Shown: positions 7,153-15,341, counted from the first letter of the stretch. The stretch: 16,811 nt of DNA from Bacteroidota bacterium (GCA_003488525.1 DNLG01000142.1:5801-22611); one strand, 5' to 3'. Notes: a model not told the origin generated them from the letters alone. Program-made: numbers and translations.

Positions 7153-9435
7153 TTAACGACTGATAATCACCGGGTAGCTTGCAAGGGGCTCACCGTCTAC
7201 GGTCAGAGCGACCACATAGGGTCCGGCCCGCAACTGCGAAACGTCCAGCAGATCCTCCATCCTGGCGTCAACGCGTACATCTCTCGGTCCGATTACCACA
7301 GTACCGGTGACGTCGTGTACGGTGGCCGTGACCATTCGTGATGACGTTCCGTTGTGTGACAGCTGCAGAACAAGGCGATCATCTGCCGGCGTCGGGAACG
7401 GTGCTCGAAGGCGCCATGTCGTGCCGGCCTGTACAATGGTTGATTCCACCGGTAGGTCACAGCGGGAGATTCCGGTCAATGGGATCGATAATCCGTTCGT
7501 TGACACAGGTATTCCTATCGTCGAGCAGGTATCATCGAAGAGCAAGGTGTCAAGTATCGGTCCGACTTCATATGCCGATGCACAAATGGTCAGCTCGCCA
7601 AACCCTGACGGTGGTATCACGATAGGGAACTGTGCCTGGGGTACGGAGAAAACGACGTTACCCTGAAACCGGGCGGCACGCATTACGAGGTCTGTTGAGT
7701 CGGATCGGTTCAGAACTCCAACGCGCAGACAACGTAAGCCTCCGACGTCATGATCAGCGATGGCATAGGATGGCCTTGCCGCTGAAAACTGAAACTCCGC
7801 CTGATTACGAATATTGAGCACCGTCACCGTGATCGTGTCTGACCGGCCTACACAACCGTTCTGATCGATCACTTCAACAAGGTAGTCGCCGGCAGTACTC
7901 GTCGTAAGGCTTCGGTTTGATTCACCATTCGACCACCGATACGAGGCGTAGGGCGCGTCGACCGACAATGTGATCACCTCGTCGCGACAGATCGTTGTGC
8001 GCCTGTTGGGGATGATCAGGGGGCGAGGCAACGGATGAACGATCACCTCGAATGATGCCTCCTGACGGCACCCGGCCTGATCGACGATCGTGCACGTCAC
8101 GCGGCCGGGACCTGCAACGCGTATTGACGAGGAGGTGTCACCGGTAGACCATGACCAAGAATCGATCGGACCGATGAGCGACAGTGTCATTGAATCACCC
8201 TGGCAGATCGCTCGCGACGAGGACGTGATCACCGGTCGAAAGGTGCTTCTCAGTGCAACGGTGATCGTGTCTGACACCGTCTCGCACGTGAGCGAGTCAT
8301 AGGCTTGAACGATGTACCTACCGGGTTCCGTAACAATGCGAGCTGGAGCAATGATACCGTCATTCCACGAATACGGTGCGAATGGCCCCACTGCCGAAAG
8401 CAGGAGCGAGTCGCCCCGACAGATCAACGCTGTGTCTACGTTTGGATCAATGGTAATACGCGATTCAGTGGCTCCAAGACGTGATACGTAGATCCCTTCA
8501 CCGACAGCCCACCCGAGTGTATCGTTGATGAACCAGACGTCGTCGATGTTACCACGAATCCCGCAGTTACGGCGCGTCCATGTCTGTCCAAAATCAGTGG
8601 TCTCAAACACGGAGCGCTCGTCGCCCACTCCCCATCCACGAGATTCGCTTACAAGAAAGGTCCCGAACATGTTTGCTCTGGTCTGGAACTCCCTCCATGT
8701 TCGGCCACGATCTCGACTGAAGCGCAATGAACCGACTCCTCGAGTCTGACCGTCACAGTCAGTTCCCGAAGTAGGAAGAAGAATGGAATTGCCAACGACG
8801 GCGATCTCCTCTGTCCATCTCTTCGATCCTGTGCTATTGATACGAAACCAGTTGCGACCGCTGTCATTCGTCCCCCACAACACGCCACTACTCACAGCAA
8901 GCCCACTGCCGTCCGGGAAGATCAAACCGTCGGAAAGTCCGCTGCCAGGCTCATTTGTTGTTGTGAAGGACCATGACTGACCAGCATCGGTCGTACGATA
9001 GAAGTACTGCAGTCCGGTCGCGCAGCCACCAACGAAAAACAGACCTTCCTGCTCATTGATCCAGTAGCTACCCCATGCCTTTTCAGCAACGACCAACTGC
9101 GGTGTAATGTCGCGCCAGGACACTCCACCATCCGTACTGCGGTACACGCCAGTCGGTCCAGAGGCATATCCTACCCTGGGATTCAGGAACTGAACATACT
9201 CGAGATTAGCTCCGGCGATCATCGTCCCACGCCAAGATCGGCCACCATCAATGGTTCGAATGACATGCCCCTGCATCGAGCATACCCAACCGAGACTGGG
9301 ATTGGCCGGCAGAAAGAACACATCAAGGTAATAGCCTTCGTTGTAAGGCGCAGGCAGGGGTACCTCCCGCCACTGCGCAATGGACGACGCTGTGGACGTG
9401 AAGAAGAAGAGCAGGGTAAAAAGAACTGTCTTCAT
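7153..9435 (-). CDS. Secreted Asp-box propeller / Ig-repeat protein with T9SS-like C-terminal domain
   Basis: This 760-residue protein has a clear signal peptide (hydrophobic 4-14, Ser-Ile-Ala-Gln near 18-21). Six Asp-box motifs (S/T-x-D-x-G-x-x-W: TIDGGRSW 61-68, STDGGVSW 100-107, TTDAGQSW 148-155, TNDSGRNW 189-196, SRDRGRTW 240-247, TTDFGQTW 279-286) mark a YCF48/BNR-type propeller at about 25-325. Three Ig-like repeats with paired Cys and Tyr/Trp-x-W-S/N cores fill 330-540. Residues 545-655 form an unassigned beta domain with several Cys, and 675-760 resemble a T9SS sorting domain with a noncanonical PFPTPADD in place of YPNP. Such propellers in secreted proteins bind ligands or scaffold and are not by themselves evidence of sialidase activity. 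Its 9436-9535 upstream region holds no strong sigma70 promoter that I can see. Function unknown; likely surface-exposed or released. Confidence 0.9.
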   Translation of the reverse strand: MKTVLFTLLFFFTSTASSIAQWREVPLPAPYNEGYYLDVFFLPANPSLGWVCSMQGHVIRTIDGGRSWRGTMIAGANLEYVQFLNPRVGYASGPTGVYRSTDGGVSWRDITPQLVVAEKAWGSYWINEQEGLFFVGGCATGLQYFYRTTDAGQSWSFTTTNEPGSGLSDGLIFPDGSGLAVSSGVLWGTNDSGRNWFRINSTGSKRWTEEIAVVGNSILLPTSGTDCDGQTRGVGSLRFSRDRGRTWREFQTRANMFGTFLVSESRGWGVGDERSVFETTDFGQTWTRRNCGIRGNIDDVWFINDTLGWAVGEGIYVSRLGATESRITIDPNVDTALICRGDSLLLSAVGPFAPYSWNDGIIAPARIVTEPGRYIVQAYDSLTCETVSDTITVALRSTFRPVITSSSRAICQGDSMTLSLIGPIDSWSWSTGDTSSSIRVAGPGRVTCTIVDQAGCRQEASFEVIVHPLPRPLIIPNRRTTICRDEVITLSVDAPYASYRWSNGESNRSLTTSTAGDYLVEVIDQNGCVGRSDTITVTVLNIRNQAEFQFSAARPSYAIADHDVGGLRCLRVGVLNRSDSTDLVMRAARFQGNVVFSVPQAQFPIVIPPSGFGELTICASAYEVGPILDTLLFDDTCSTIGIPVSTNGLSIPLTGISRCDLPVESTIVQAGTTWRLRAPFPTPADDRLVLQLSHNGTSSRMVTATVHDVTGTVVIGPRDVRVDARMEDLLDVSQLRAGPYVVALTVDGEPLASYPVIISR

Positions 9436-9535
9436 CGAGTGCTACGTAGAAGAGTCAGATGTTGATGGCGTGATTACGACGGAATGTCGCGGACTTTCAT
9501 GTCATCAAATGTAGCGAGCACCGCTACAACGAGGC

Positions 9536-9575
9536 CTATAAAAGAACAGCGGGGATGCACATAGTGCATCCCCGC
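9536..9575 (-). terminator. Intrinsic terminator of the 1066-residue secreted protein gene
   Basis: On the minus strand, 26 bases after the stop codon, GCGGGGATGCAC and GTGCATCCCCGC form a perfect 12-bp stem around a 3-base loop (9549-9575). A T-rich tail (TGTTCTTTTAT) follows on the minus strand only, so it ends transcription of the upstream gene and insulates it from the 760-residue protein gene. The rest of the 9436-9601 spacer shows only a weak TACATTTG element (minus strand, 9513-9506). Confidence 0.93.
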
Positions 9576-9601
9576 CGTGTAAAGACCTACGTAATGCTGT
9601 C

Positions 9602-12600
9602 TTACTGACGGATCAGGCTGACAACCCAGCGCTCACTACCGTTCGTGATTACGACGTTGTAGAGACCGGCTGGCAGTGAAGTCATATCAAAGCTCGACGT
9701 GAATCCAGCACCCGATGCAACTTCATTCACGGACATCACAGCCACACCAACAGCGTTCGTGACCGAGATGCGAACGTCACCGCTGAGAGCCAGACCTGTC
9801 GTGATGCTCACGCGACCGTTCGTTGGATTTGGATACACGGTAAAGTTCTGTGCACCAGCAACGACGTCATCATGTACACCTGTGAAGACGATCTCGAACT
9901 TCTCAGATGTTGCCTCACAACCCTTGCGGATCGCTGTAGCCGTATACATGCCTGGCTTCGTAACAGTGTATGAACTTGAAACAACGTTCTGAATGCGCTC
10001 ACCGTCGACGTTCCAAGCCCATGCTTCGACGTCTGAAGACGATGTGGCTGTCAGAACATCACCGACGCGCGTAACAATCGGCTTGACTGGTGGCTCGTTC
10101 ACGGCGATCGTGATCATTGCAGATGTCACAGGACACTGCGTAGCCTTGTCGAGAACCGTAACGAAGTACGAGCCGGATTCCGTGATCGTGATCTCACGAG
10201 CCGTCGAGCCGTTTGACCAGAGATAGGTGTTGAACCCTTCTTCAGCCATGAGCTTCACCGAGCTGCCCGTACAGAATGTCGTCGGACCGCTGCTGATGAC
10301 GACTGGCTTCACGAGTGGTGGCGTCTTCACGCCGACAGGATCAGATGTCCCTGTGCATCCATTGACGTCGACAACGATACAGCGAACTGTGTCCGTGGTC
10401 TTGATGACGATACGATTGCCCGTACCGTATGAATTGCCTGATTGCGAAACCCATGCGTAGGACAGGAAGCCCGAAGGAGCTGTCACAACCACACTGTCAC
10501 CAGCGCAGAAGTTGGCGTTGCCAGTCACAGAAAGTGTTGGCTTCGGTGTCGGGCTAACGAGGACTTCTGTTTCAGCTGACGTACCGGCACAGCCAGTCGT
10601 AGCGTCAACAACACGAACGCGATACAGACCACCCTTTGTCACAGTGATCGATGGTGTCGTTGCACGATATGAAGGATCGTCACTCATCCACATGTATGAG
10701 GAGAAACCTGCTGGTGCAGTCAGAACAACGCTTCCACCTTCGCAGAAGTTGGTTGGGCCATTGATAGCAACGACTGGTCCAGGAGCTGCAGTGACATTCA
10801 GACGGATCGTATCCGAAGAATTCGTACAGCCGTTTCCGTTTGTCACGAGGCACCAGTATGGGCCGCTGACGCGAGCAACGATACAACGGGCTGTTTCGCC
10901 AGTGTTCCATACGTACTTATCGAAGCCGATCGGCGCGCAGATCGTGACATCTCCGCCTTCGCAGAAGGCTGTGCGGCCTGAGACGCTCAGAGCTGCAGTT
11001 GGGAGAGCATTCACTGTGACGGCCAGAGTGTTCGTTACTGGACAGTTAAACGTTGGGTTCGTCTCCGTGCAAGAAACCGTACCGGCACCGGCACCATTCC
11101 ACCGAACGCGGATACGGTTGGTGTTTTGGCCTGACGTGATGATTCCGTTAGGTGAAACTACCCACGTGTACGTGCTCCCCGTGTTCGCTACAACGAGATA
11201 GTCTGCTGACGTCGTGGCGCAGATCGCCGTAGGACCGGTAACTGCTGGGGTTGTGAGCGGGTTGACGGTGACGCTCAACTGCCCAATCGTCCCACTGCAG
11301 TTAAATGACGAGATGTGAACGCATGAAACCGTGCCGACAACTGGAGCCGCCGATGTGTTGTTCCATTCAACGGTAATTGTGGCAGTACCTTGACCCGAAA
11401 TGATCGTACCGCCTGTTACAGCCCAGTTCGGAGTGACTGTACCCGAGCCGGTGAACCCTGTACCTGTGTTGGCCGGAACCAAACATGTGTACGTAGCGGT
11501 GTTGATCGTAGCAGGCGTGTTATTGCGGTTCGTTGCGCAGACCACTGTGCTACCGGTGATCGTCGGGACCGGCGGAAGCGGCTTGATAGCAACCGACATC
11601 GTCGCTGTGGACGTTGTGCCGGCACCGCCAATTGGGAGAGCGTCGACAACCGATTCCGTGACACTTACAGATGTGCTGGTCACATTTGGCCATGTCGTCG
11701 GAAGCCAAAGAACGAGGATTGATCCGGTGCCTTGACCCGAGAGAATCGTTCCACCCGGTCCGAGACTCCAGTTGTAGGAGTTACCAGCGACTGGATTCTG
11801 GACGCTGTACGTTTGCGTCGTGTTACCGCAAGGCTGAACCAGACCAGTGATGAGCGGAGAAGGATTCGGACGAATCGAAACTGTATCGAGACGTTCCGTG
11901 CTGCAATCTGAACCAGGGACTGTCTCGCGGCAGCGGATCGTTCCCGATCCGACAGTCGTCCATGTTACCGTGATCGTTGGGCTGCTGGCCGAACCACCAG
12001 TGATCGTTCCTCCAGTGACTGTCCACTGAAAAACGTTACCTGGTGTTGCAGCAACTGAATACGTGTGTGTTGTTCCCAGAGCAGCGATGCCTGGACGACG
12101 TGTTGTCGGATTACCAAAACCTGTTGCAGACTGAGGGCTTGGAGCCGGAACTGGGTTCACGATCACCGTTGCCGTGGCTGTTGCCGAGCAAACACCACCA
12201 ATTGCGGTCTCCGTTACCGACACCGTTGCCGTACCTGTGGTGATCCAGCGGAGGTTCAGCTGGTTCGAACCGGATGCCACACCGAGCGGCACACCGCCGA
12301 TGACGGCACACATGTTTGCCGGCGACACGTTCCACGTGTAGTTGCTACCAGCGACTGCAAGAGTCGAGTATGTGCGCTCAGCATTGATACAGACGACGTT
12401 TGGACCGGCGATCGCAGGCGTTGGCGTGCGGCTGACAGCAACGTTGATCGTTGCCTGTGTGACCGTGCCGAAGCTGTTGCGCGTGATCGTCAGCGTCTGA
12501 TTGCCAACCGTCTGCCACTGGACCGTGACCGATGGCGTGCCGAGGCCAGCCGTGATGAAACCGCCTACTACCGTCCACGTGTACGTTTGGCCAGTGACGC

Positions 12601-12802
12601 CAAGGTTCTCCGTGTTGTAGACAATCTGCTGACCTTCGCAGGCCTGATTCAGATTGCCGGCCGGCGAGGCGCGGTTGATTGACGTCTGTGCCGTCGCGAG
12701 CGACACCATGCCAACTGTAAACAGAACCGCCAACACCACAGAGCGCAACCATGGCGCAGAACTCCGTTGTGAAGACGAGAACGCGGAATCGAATCGATTC
12801 AT
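9602..12802 (-). CDS. Giant secreted two-class Ig/PKD-like repeat protein with canonical T9SS sorting domain
   Basis: The 1066-residue product has a signal peptide (Arg20, hydrophobic 21-36, Ala-Thr-Ala-Gln at 36-39). Residues 45-598 hold six repeats of about 80-105 residues with the pattern Tyr-x-Trp-x-Val...Gly-Gly-x-Ile-x-Ser-Gly-x-Gly-Thr...Val-x-Trp...Val-x-Cys-x-Glu...Asn-Pro. Residues 604-975 hold five shorter repeats keyed by FC-x-G-G/D-S-V-x-L-x-A-P-x-G-F-x-x-Y-x-W and a late Gly-Cys; the last repeat is degenerate. Residues 980-1066 are a classic type A sorting domain (VYPNPTNGRVSI, LPAGLYNVVI). It is therefore expected to cross the outer membrane by T9SS and be surface-anchored or released, probably as a structural or adhesive layer. 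ATG at 12802 is preferred over the ATG at 12841: it has GGAGG five bases upstream and a promoter whose spacer contains the longer start. With its own promoter and terminator it is a single-gene unit. Confidence 0.93.
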   Translation of the reverse strand: MNRFDSAFSSSQRSSAPWLRSVVLAVLFTVGMVSLATAQTSINRASPAGNLNQACEGQQIVYNTENLGVTGQTYTWTVVGGFITAGLGTPSVTVQWQTVGNQTLTITRNSFGTVTQATINVAVSRTPTPAIAGPNVVCINAERTYSTLAVAGSNYTWNVSPANMCAVIGGVPLGVASGSNQLNLRWITTGTATVSVTETAIGGVCSATATATVIVNPVPAPSPQSATGFGNPTTRRPGIAALGTTHTYSVAATPGNVFQWTVTGGTITGGSASSPTITVTWTTVGSGTIRCRETVPGSDCSTERLDTVSIRPNPSPLITGLVQPCGNTTQTYSVQNPVAGNSYNWSLGPGGTILSGQGTGSILVLWLPTTWPNVTSTSVSVTESVVDALPIGGAGTTSTATMSVAIKPLPPVPTITGSTVVCATNRNNTPATINTATYTCLVPANTGTGFTGSGTVTPNWAVTGGTIISGQGTATITVEWNNTSAAPVVGTVSCVHISSFNCSGTIGQLSVTVNPLTTPAVTGPTAICATTSADYLVVANTGSTYTWVVSPNGIITSGQNTNRIRVRWNGAGAGTVSCTETNPTFNCPVTNTLAVTVNALPTAALSVSGRTAFCEGGDVTICAPIGFDKYVWNTGETARCIVARVSGPYWCLVTNGNGCTNSSDTIRLNVTAAPGPVVAINGPTNFCEGGSVVLTAPAGFSSYMWMSDDPSYRATTPSITVTKGGLYRVRVVDATTGCAGTSAETEVLVSPTPKPTLSVTGNANFCAGDSVVVTAPSGFLSYAWVSQSGNSYGTGNRIVIKTTDTVRCIVVDVNGCTGTSDPVGVKTPPLVKPVVISSGPTTFCTGSSVKLMAEEGFNTYLWSNGSTAREITITESGSYFVTVLDKATQCPVTSAMITIAVNEPPVKPIVTRVGDVLTATSSSDVEAWAWNVDGERIQNVVSSSYTVTKPGMYTATAIRKGCEATSEKFEIVFTGVHDDVVAGAQNFTVYPNPTNGRVSITTGLALSGDVRISVTNAVGVAVMSVNEVASGAGFTSSFDMTSLPAGLYNVVITNGSERWVVSLIRQ

Positions 12803-12807
12803 ACGAT

Positions 12808-12812
12808 CCTCC
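12808..12812 (-). promoter_or_regulatory. Strong Shine-Dalgarno that fixes the start of the 1066-residue protein
   Basis: On the minus strand GGAGG lies five bases before ATG 12802. Most other genes here show no clear Shine-Dalgarno, as is common in Bacteroidota, so this one stands out and supports high translation. Confidence 0.75.
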
Positions 12813-12829
12813 AAGTGAAACGTTGAATT

Positions 12830-12858
12830 ATTGTACTTCATTCTTTTTCGTTTGTCAT
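12830..12858 (-). promoter_or_regulatory. Sigma70-like promoter of the 1066-residue secreted protein gene
   Basis: Minus strand: ATGACA (-35, 5/6 match, 12858-12853), a 17-base spacer, then TACAAT (-10, 5/6 match, 12835-12830). The predicted transcript would start near 12823, giving a leader of about 21 bases that holds the GGAGG. The longer possible start codon at 12841 lies inside the promoter spacer and so would not be transcribed. The call rests on hexamer matching only. Confidence 0.6.
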
Positions 12859-12977
12859 GAAAACACGTAGCGCGGCAACGTCCCGGAGGAGTTAACCGAC
12901 ACTACTAGCACGGCGCAAGGCGCACCTGCGCCTGGCCCCGTCTGCGAAAATATCACCCCAAGCTGGTTCCGCCAAAC

Positions 12978-13023
12978 AAATCCATGGTCTTTCTCGACAT
13001 ACCGCGACCACAGACCATGATTT
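12978..13023 (-). terminator. Imperfect inverted repeat after obg; possible terminator
   Basis: AAATC(C)ATGGTCT at 12978-12990 pairs with AGACCATGATTT at 13012-13023, with one bulged base and a 21-base loop, about 50 bases beyond the obg stop on the minus strand. The minus-strand sequence after it (GGATTTGTTTGG) is only moderately T-rich. It could be a weak terminator or a dyad site. The remainder of the 12859-13070 spacer holds a small GC dyad (AGGCGCA/TGCGCCT, 12918-12933) and no supported gene. Confidence 0.3.
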
Positions 13024-13070
13024 GGCATCCCAAGGCTGCACTGGGAGCGACAGATCACTTTCCGCGAGAA

Positions 13071-14105
13071 TCACCAATCAAGTCCCGTGCCAGTTTCGCC
13101 CCTTATCTCCGATTGCCGATGCGAGCGGACATACTCCCACAAGACCTCAATCAACTCCGGCAGGCCGGTTCCTGCCACTGCCGAGATGATTCGTGCTTTG
13201 TTTGAGGTCGTAAAGGGGCTTTTCTTGACGTAGGCGAGCTCTTCCGGGGTGAGGACGTCGGCCTTGGAAAGGCACACAAGCCATGGCTTATCAAGGAGTT
13301 GTGGCGAGTATGAACCAAGTTCCGTGCGCAGCACCTTCAGATCGGCCTCCGGATCAGCCGATTGCACGTCCACCAGAAAGAGCAGAACAGCGGTACGCTC
13401 GATGTGCCGCAGAAACTGTATGCCCAGCCCCTTACCGAGGTGGGCACCTTCGATGAGTCCGGGGATGTCCGCAACCGTAAAACTGCGTCCTTCACCAGCC
13501 CGCACTACGCCGAGATTGGGCACGAGTGTGGTAAACGGGTAATCGGCGATCTTGGGTTTGGCAGCCGAGATCCGGGAAATCAGAGTGGACTTACCGGCGT
13601 TGGGAAAGCCAACAAGTCCAACGTCGGCAAGAAGCTTGAGCTCGAATTCAAGGTAGCATTCCTCTCCGGGTATTCCGGGGTCTGCCTGCCGCGGGGCCTG
13701 GTTGACGCTGGTCACAAACTCGGAGTTGCCGCGACCACCCATGCCGCCTCTGGCAACAATCGCTCGCTGGCCATGCACTGTCATGTCGGCGAGCACCTCA
13801 GAGGACTCTCGCGCTCGGACGACAGTGCCCACCGGTACCCGGATGACAACGTCGTCACCACTCTTCCCGGTGCAGTTACTTTTGCCGCCGCGGTCACCAT
13901 CCTTTGCCGTGTACTTACGCTTATACGTGAAGTCGAGCAGTGTGACGAGGTGCTGGTCGGCTTCAATCACGACAGAACCACCGCTACCACCATTGCCTCC
14001 ATCGGGTCCGCCCTTGGGAACATACTTCTCCCGTCGAAACGAGATGTGTCCCGCGCCCCCATCTCCGGCTTTTACGTAGATGGTCGCGGTATCGATGAAA
14101 TTCAT
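13071..14105 (-). CDS. obgE: Obg/CgtA GTPase, ribosome-associated
   Basis: Obg is an essential GTPase that acts in 50S ribosome assembly and links it to (p)ppGpp and stress signalling. The 344-residue protein has the glycine-rich Obg fold at 1-160 (GDGGAGHISFRREKYVPKGGP at 14-34; GGMGGRGNSEFVTS at 120-133). The GTPase domain follows: G1 GFPNAGKST (166-174), G2 Thr near 192-193, G3 DIPG (213-216), G4 SKAD (280-283) and G5 SAVAG (308-312). The G4 motif has Ser where the textbook motif has Asn. The variable C-terminal domain of some Obg proteins is absent; the chain ends about 30 residues after G5. Its ATG overlaps the stop of the preceding gene (ATGA, 14102-14105), so the two are translationally coupled. 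Confidence 0.97.
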   Translation of the reverse strand: MNFIDTATIYVKAGDGGAGHISFRREKYVPKGGPDGGNGGSGGSVVIEADQHLVTLLDFTYKRKYTAKDGDRGGKSNCTGKSGDDVVIRVPVGTVVRARESSEVLADMTVHGQRAIVARGGMGGRGNSEFVTSVNQAPRQADPGIPGEECYLEFELKLLADVGLVGFPNAGKSTLISRISAAKPKIADYPFTTLVPNLGVVRAGEGRSFTVADIPGLIEGAHLGKGLGIQFLRHIERTAVLLFLVDVQSADPEADLKVLRTELGSYSPQLLDKPWLVCLSKADVLTPEELAYVKKSPFTTSNKARIISAVAGTGLPELIEVLWEYVRSHRQSEIRGETGTGLDW

Positions 14106-15238
14106 GCAAAACTCCTGTGGAGCGCCTGAGCGAACTCCATTGCTGTCGACGTGTCTGGGTCTATGCCATTCTTGGCATAGTATCGATCAAGCATGCCGGC
14201 GGCCTCTTTCCACTCCGTGCATCCGAGCAGTCGGCGCACAACCGAGGTATACTCTTCAGAATCGGATCGGAAAAGCTTACGCAGGATCTTACCGCGCTGG
14301 TCCGAATCAAGAGATGTCTCAAACACACGCACGCGCAGACGCTGCATATCCTCGGCAGTAGGTGCTTGTGCCACCGGGTTCGTTGACTCGGCGGTTGCAT
14401 CTGTTTCAGAGTCCGACGTTAACTCCTGCAGGGGGCTCGGAGGCTGCGCATCAATAGTGGCAATGACGTTGTCGATGACGTCGATCAGCTTCGCCCTGGT
14501 AAGCGTGCGAAGCTCCTCGCGGTAGAGCATGCGTTCAAGTGCCTGTGAGAGCGGGATTGCCCCCTTGTCGTCAAGAAAAATGATGACGGCCTCTGTCGGG
14601 ACACTTTCCGGAGGGAGCTCTGGATCGGCCTCGGCAAAGAATGCATATACGCCGTCGAGCAGTCGCACAAACTCTTCCTGCGAAAGATCAAGGATCGCCT
14701 CGTTGTCAATGCGCTCAATGATCCGTTCAAACTCCACCACACTGAGGATCTCGTTGGCAGATGATTCCGAGCCGCGACTCATTGCCCACTGACGTATGCC
14801 CTGGAGCAGATAGGCGTGGTCTGTCAGATAGTCGAGTCGCAACAGAATCTCGTAGAGAGGCTTGGTCGGCTCACCACGGAACACAAACCACTTGAGCGTT
14901 GTGCGCGGACGGCACAAAAAGTTCAGCCGCGTCTTGACCGCCGCATCAATCGTTGACAGGAGCTCCTCATGATCGTAGCGAGCATGACGGTACAGAAGCT
15001 CGTCCACCTCAGAGAGTGCACTGCGAAGGGGCTCGGCAGAACTGTCAAAGCGTGCATTGGAGGCCCGGATCGCCTGCTCTTCGTGGATCCACCATCGTGC
15101 CTCGGCCTGCAGAAACGCACGGATCGAGGCATGAAGGTCACTGCGGTCGATGATCGACTGCAGAGACGTGTACGGCTGGGCGCTGTCGAGGCGCTGCCGC
15201 AGTGAATGTTTGACTCTGTCGAGTTCCTTCTCGAACAT
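14102..15238 (-). CDS. Unknown helical protein, translationally coupled to obg
   Basis: I do not recognise this family. From ATG 15238 it is 378 residues, soluble (no signal peptide or membrane segment), rich in Leu, Glu, Arg and Ala, and probably mostly alpha-helical. Residues 1-265 form one helical region containing TTLKWFVFRGEPTKPLYEIL (113-132). A Ser/Thr/Glu/Pro-rich linker lies at about 266-298. Residues 299-378 form a second small helical unit ending AMEFAQALHRSFA. The frame stays open to 15436, but that would overlap the divergent SPFH gene by 95 bases; ATG 15295 is a possible alternative start adding 19 residues. The start at 15238 lacks a strong Shine-Dalgarno. The four-base overlap with obg suggests a role tied to ribosome assembly or stress control, but that is only context. 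The reading frame itself is well supported by its length, the overlap and the absence of a competing gene. Confidence 0.75.
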   Translation of the reverse strand: MFEKELDRVKHSLRQRLDSAQPYTSLQSIIDRSDLHASIRAFLQAEARWWIHEEQAIRASNARFDSSAEPLRSALSEVDELLYRHARYDHEELLSTIDAAVKTRLNFLCRPRTTLKWFVFRGEPTKPLYEILLRLDYLTDHAYLLQGIRQWAMSRGSESSANEILSVVEFERIIERIDNEAILDLSQEEFVRLLDGVYAFFAEADPELPPESVPTEAVIIFLDDKGAIPLSQALERMLYREELRTLTRAKLIDVIDNVIATIDAQPPSPLQELTSDSETDATAESTNPVAQAPTAEDMQRLRVRVFETSLDSDQRGKILRKLFRSDSEEYTSVVRRLLGCTEWKEAAGMLDRYYAKNGIDPDTSTAMEFAQALHRSFA

Positions 15239-15264
15239 GCTATCGGGGATCCGTTTCGGTTTTA

Positions 15265-15292
15265 CCGCCGCAAAATACGTTGTGAACGGCGG
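15265..15292. promoter_or_regulatory. Inverted repeat in the divergent promoter spacer
   Basis: CCGCCG (15265-15270) and CGGCGG (15287-15292) flank a 16-base AT-richer centre in the 103-base spacer between the obg-coupled gene and the SPFH gene. It could be an operator or a leader hairpin for the minus-strand gene. A poor +strand promoter match (TTGTGA, 17 bases, TAAGTT) overlaps it. Seen directly; function not established. Confidence 0.25.
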
Positions 15293-15341
15293 CATCCGTC
15301 GGTAAGTTGATGTTCTTGTTTCACGACTTTGCCCGCAGCAT

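Noticed and set aside
9506..9513. TACATTTG on the minus strand as a Bacteroidota-type -7 element for the 760-residue protein gene
   Set aside because: It fits TAnnTTTG, but the nearest upstream TTG is only 13 bases away, shorter than the usual spacing, and no sigma70 -35 is present; too weak to call as a promoter.
10512..11201. 229-codon plus-strand open frame opposite the 1066-residue protein
   Set aside because: It is the antisense shadow of a repetitive Thr/Val-rich coding region; the minus-strand frame has signal peptide, repeats, sorting domain and expression signals.
9602..12802. Repetitive DNA as a possible CRISPR or tandem-repeat array
   Set aside because: The periodicity is at protein level, with diverged nucleotide copies of 200-300 bases; no short identical repeats with unique spacers are present.
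12855..13077. Small minus-strand open frames (61-67 codons) between obg and the 1066-residue protein gene
   Set aside because: No ribosome binding site, no recognisable protein character, and one overlaps the obg end; the region is better explained as a spacer with promoter and inverted repeat.
13362..14129. 255-codon plus-strand open frame opposite obg
   Set aside because: It lies wholly across a fully conserved Obg coding region and shows no family features.
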